Assembly (NCBI GenBank): GCA_964016875.1
Contig: OZ024720.1
Location: 39,151,106-39,215,105, forward strand
Source: Fallopia convolvulus
Taxonomy: Eukaryota > Streptophyta > Magnoliopsida > Caryophyllales > Polygonaceae
DNA length: 64,000 nt
Direction: 5' to 3'
The notes below the pieces were generated by a model. That model did not search any database. It saw only the letters and a list, made by a program, of their open reading frames with translations, and was not told the DNA's origin. Numbering within the stretch: the stretch's first letter is position 1; each line of letters starts with the position of its first letter. Made by a program: the position numbers and the translations under genes. This document shows positions 63,769 to 64,000 of this stretch, piece by piece.

Positions 63769-64000
63769 TGTTGAAGGGTTTCTTGAAAAAATAAATTTAT
63801 ATCAAGACCCCCCTGAGTACAGGGTGTCAGGTTCGTCCACGGGAATGAGATTAGGGCTAAAGATTAGTTGATAAACTAAGAAAAGCAAAATAAACACGAA
63901 GGGGCACAAACACACAAGAGCTCAATCACGACTTTAGGTGGGTCGAGTTCAATGCAAATTAGCTAGACTTAATCAAATATAAAAAGCAATCCTAGGGCTA
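63769..64000 (-). mobile_element. Edge of another Athila-like LTR
   Basis: Starts TGTTGAAGGGTTTCTTG on plus; the reverse complement matches the last part of the element 1 LTR (GTACTC...GGGTCTTGA...AAGAAACCC...TCAACA) with many differences, so it is a diverged member of that group on the minus strand, inserted in the Tekay LTR. Truncated by the window end. Confidence 0.75.

Overview
This window is nuclear DNA of a flowering plant and is almost entirely nested transposable elements. Evidence for a plant nuclear genome: tRNA-Asp-type and initiator-Met-type primer binding sites, plant Ty3/gypsy lineages (Athila-like, Tekay chromovirus, a Reina/CRM-type gag, a probable Tat-like element), a FAR1-type Mutator-like element (MULE), a LINE remnant, and no intact host gene. 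The species cannot be named from the sequence.

Layout. 1-1915: unassigned LTR-like DNA. 1916-3364: minus-strand Tekay reverse transcriptase/RNase H fragment. 3365-8304: element A, minus-strand Athila-like, with gag-protease fused to an integrase C-terminus. 8305-10679: element B, 3' half of a minus-strand Athila-like element of the same family as element 2. 10680-14743: element T, 5' half of a minus-strand element with a large LTR. 14744-15292 and 20475-21520: two halves of a Reina/CRM-type gag (element G), split by element C (15293-20474, plus, Athila-like, 3' LTR lost). 21525-22007 and 33302-33722: possible 5' end of a host gene on the minus strand, split by element 1 (22037-33296, plus, LTRs and TSD TTTCC intact), which itself carries a solo LTR (25074-26032). 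33723-36688: AT-rich DNA with a LINE scrap. 36689-63768: a Tekay chromovirus, coding on minus, hosting element 2 (36966-47529, TSD ACAAG) in its left LTR, a FAR1 MULE (52959-57939, 9-bp TSD) in pol, and a small non-autonomous gypsy derivative (58152-60676, TSD ACTGC) in protease. 63769-64000: the edge of another Athila-like LTR.

Elements A, 1, 2 and C share a non-autonomous plan: LTR, Asp-type PBS, gag plus protease, no reverse transcriptase or RNase H, then a conserved double-hairpin block just after the stop codon. In elements 1 and 2 a spliced-looking leader and a second ORF (Athila ORF1-like) follow. All four have a long 3' non-coding region with conserved words and duplicated polypurine tracts. 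They presumably depend on a related autonomous element for reverse transcription.

The most unusual observation is that each family carries its own short CpG-containing palindrome, scattered through LTR, leader, gag linker, ORF2 and 3' non-coding DNA, usually in groups with starts about 20-23 bp apart: TCGTTAACGA in element 1, TCGGGCCCGA in elements 2 and B, ACCCGCGCTCGCGGGT in C, and GGCGCGCC in the solo LTR and in 1-1915. Together with the double hairpin and the co-varying internal polypurine tracts, this suggests an undescribed cis-acting system in these elements. All coordinates and identities were read by eye; no search or alignment was run.
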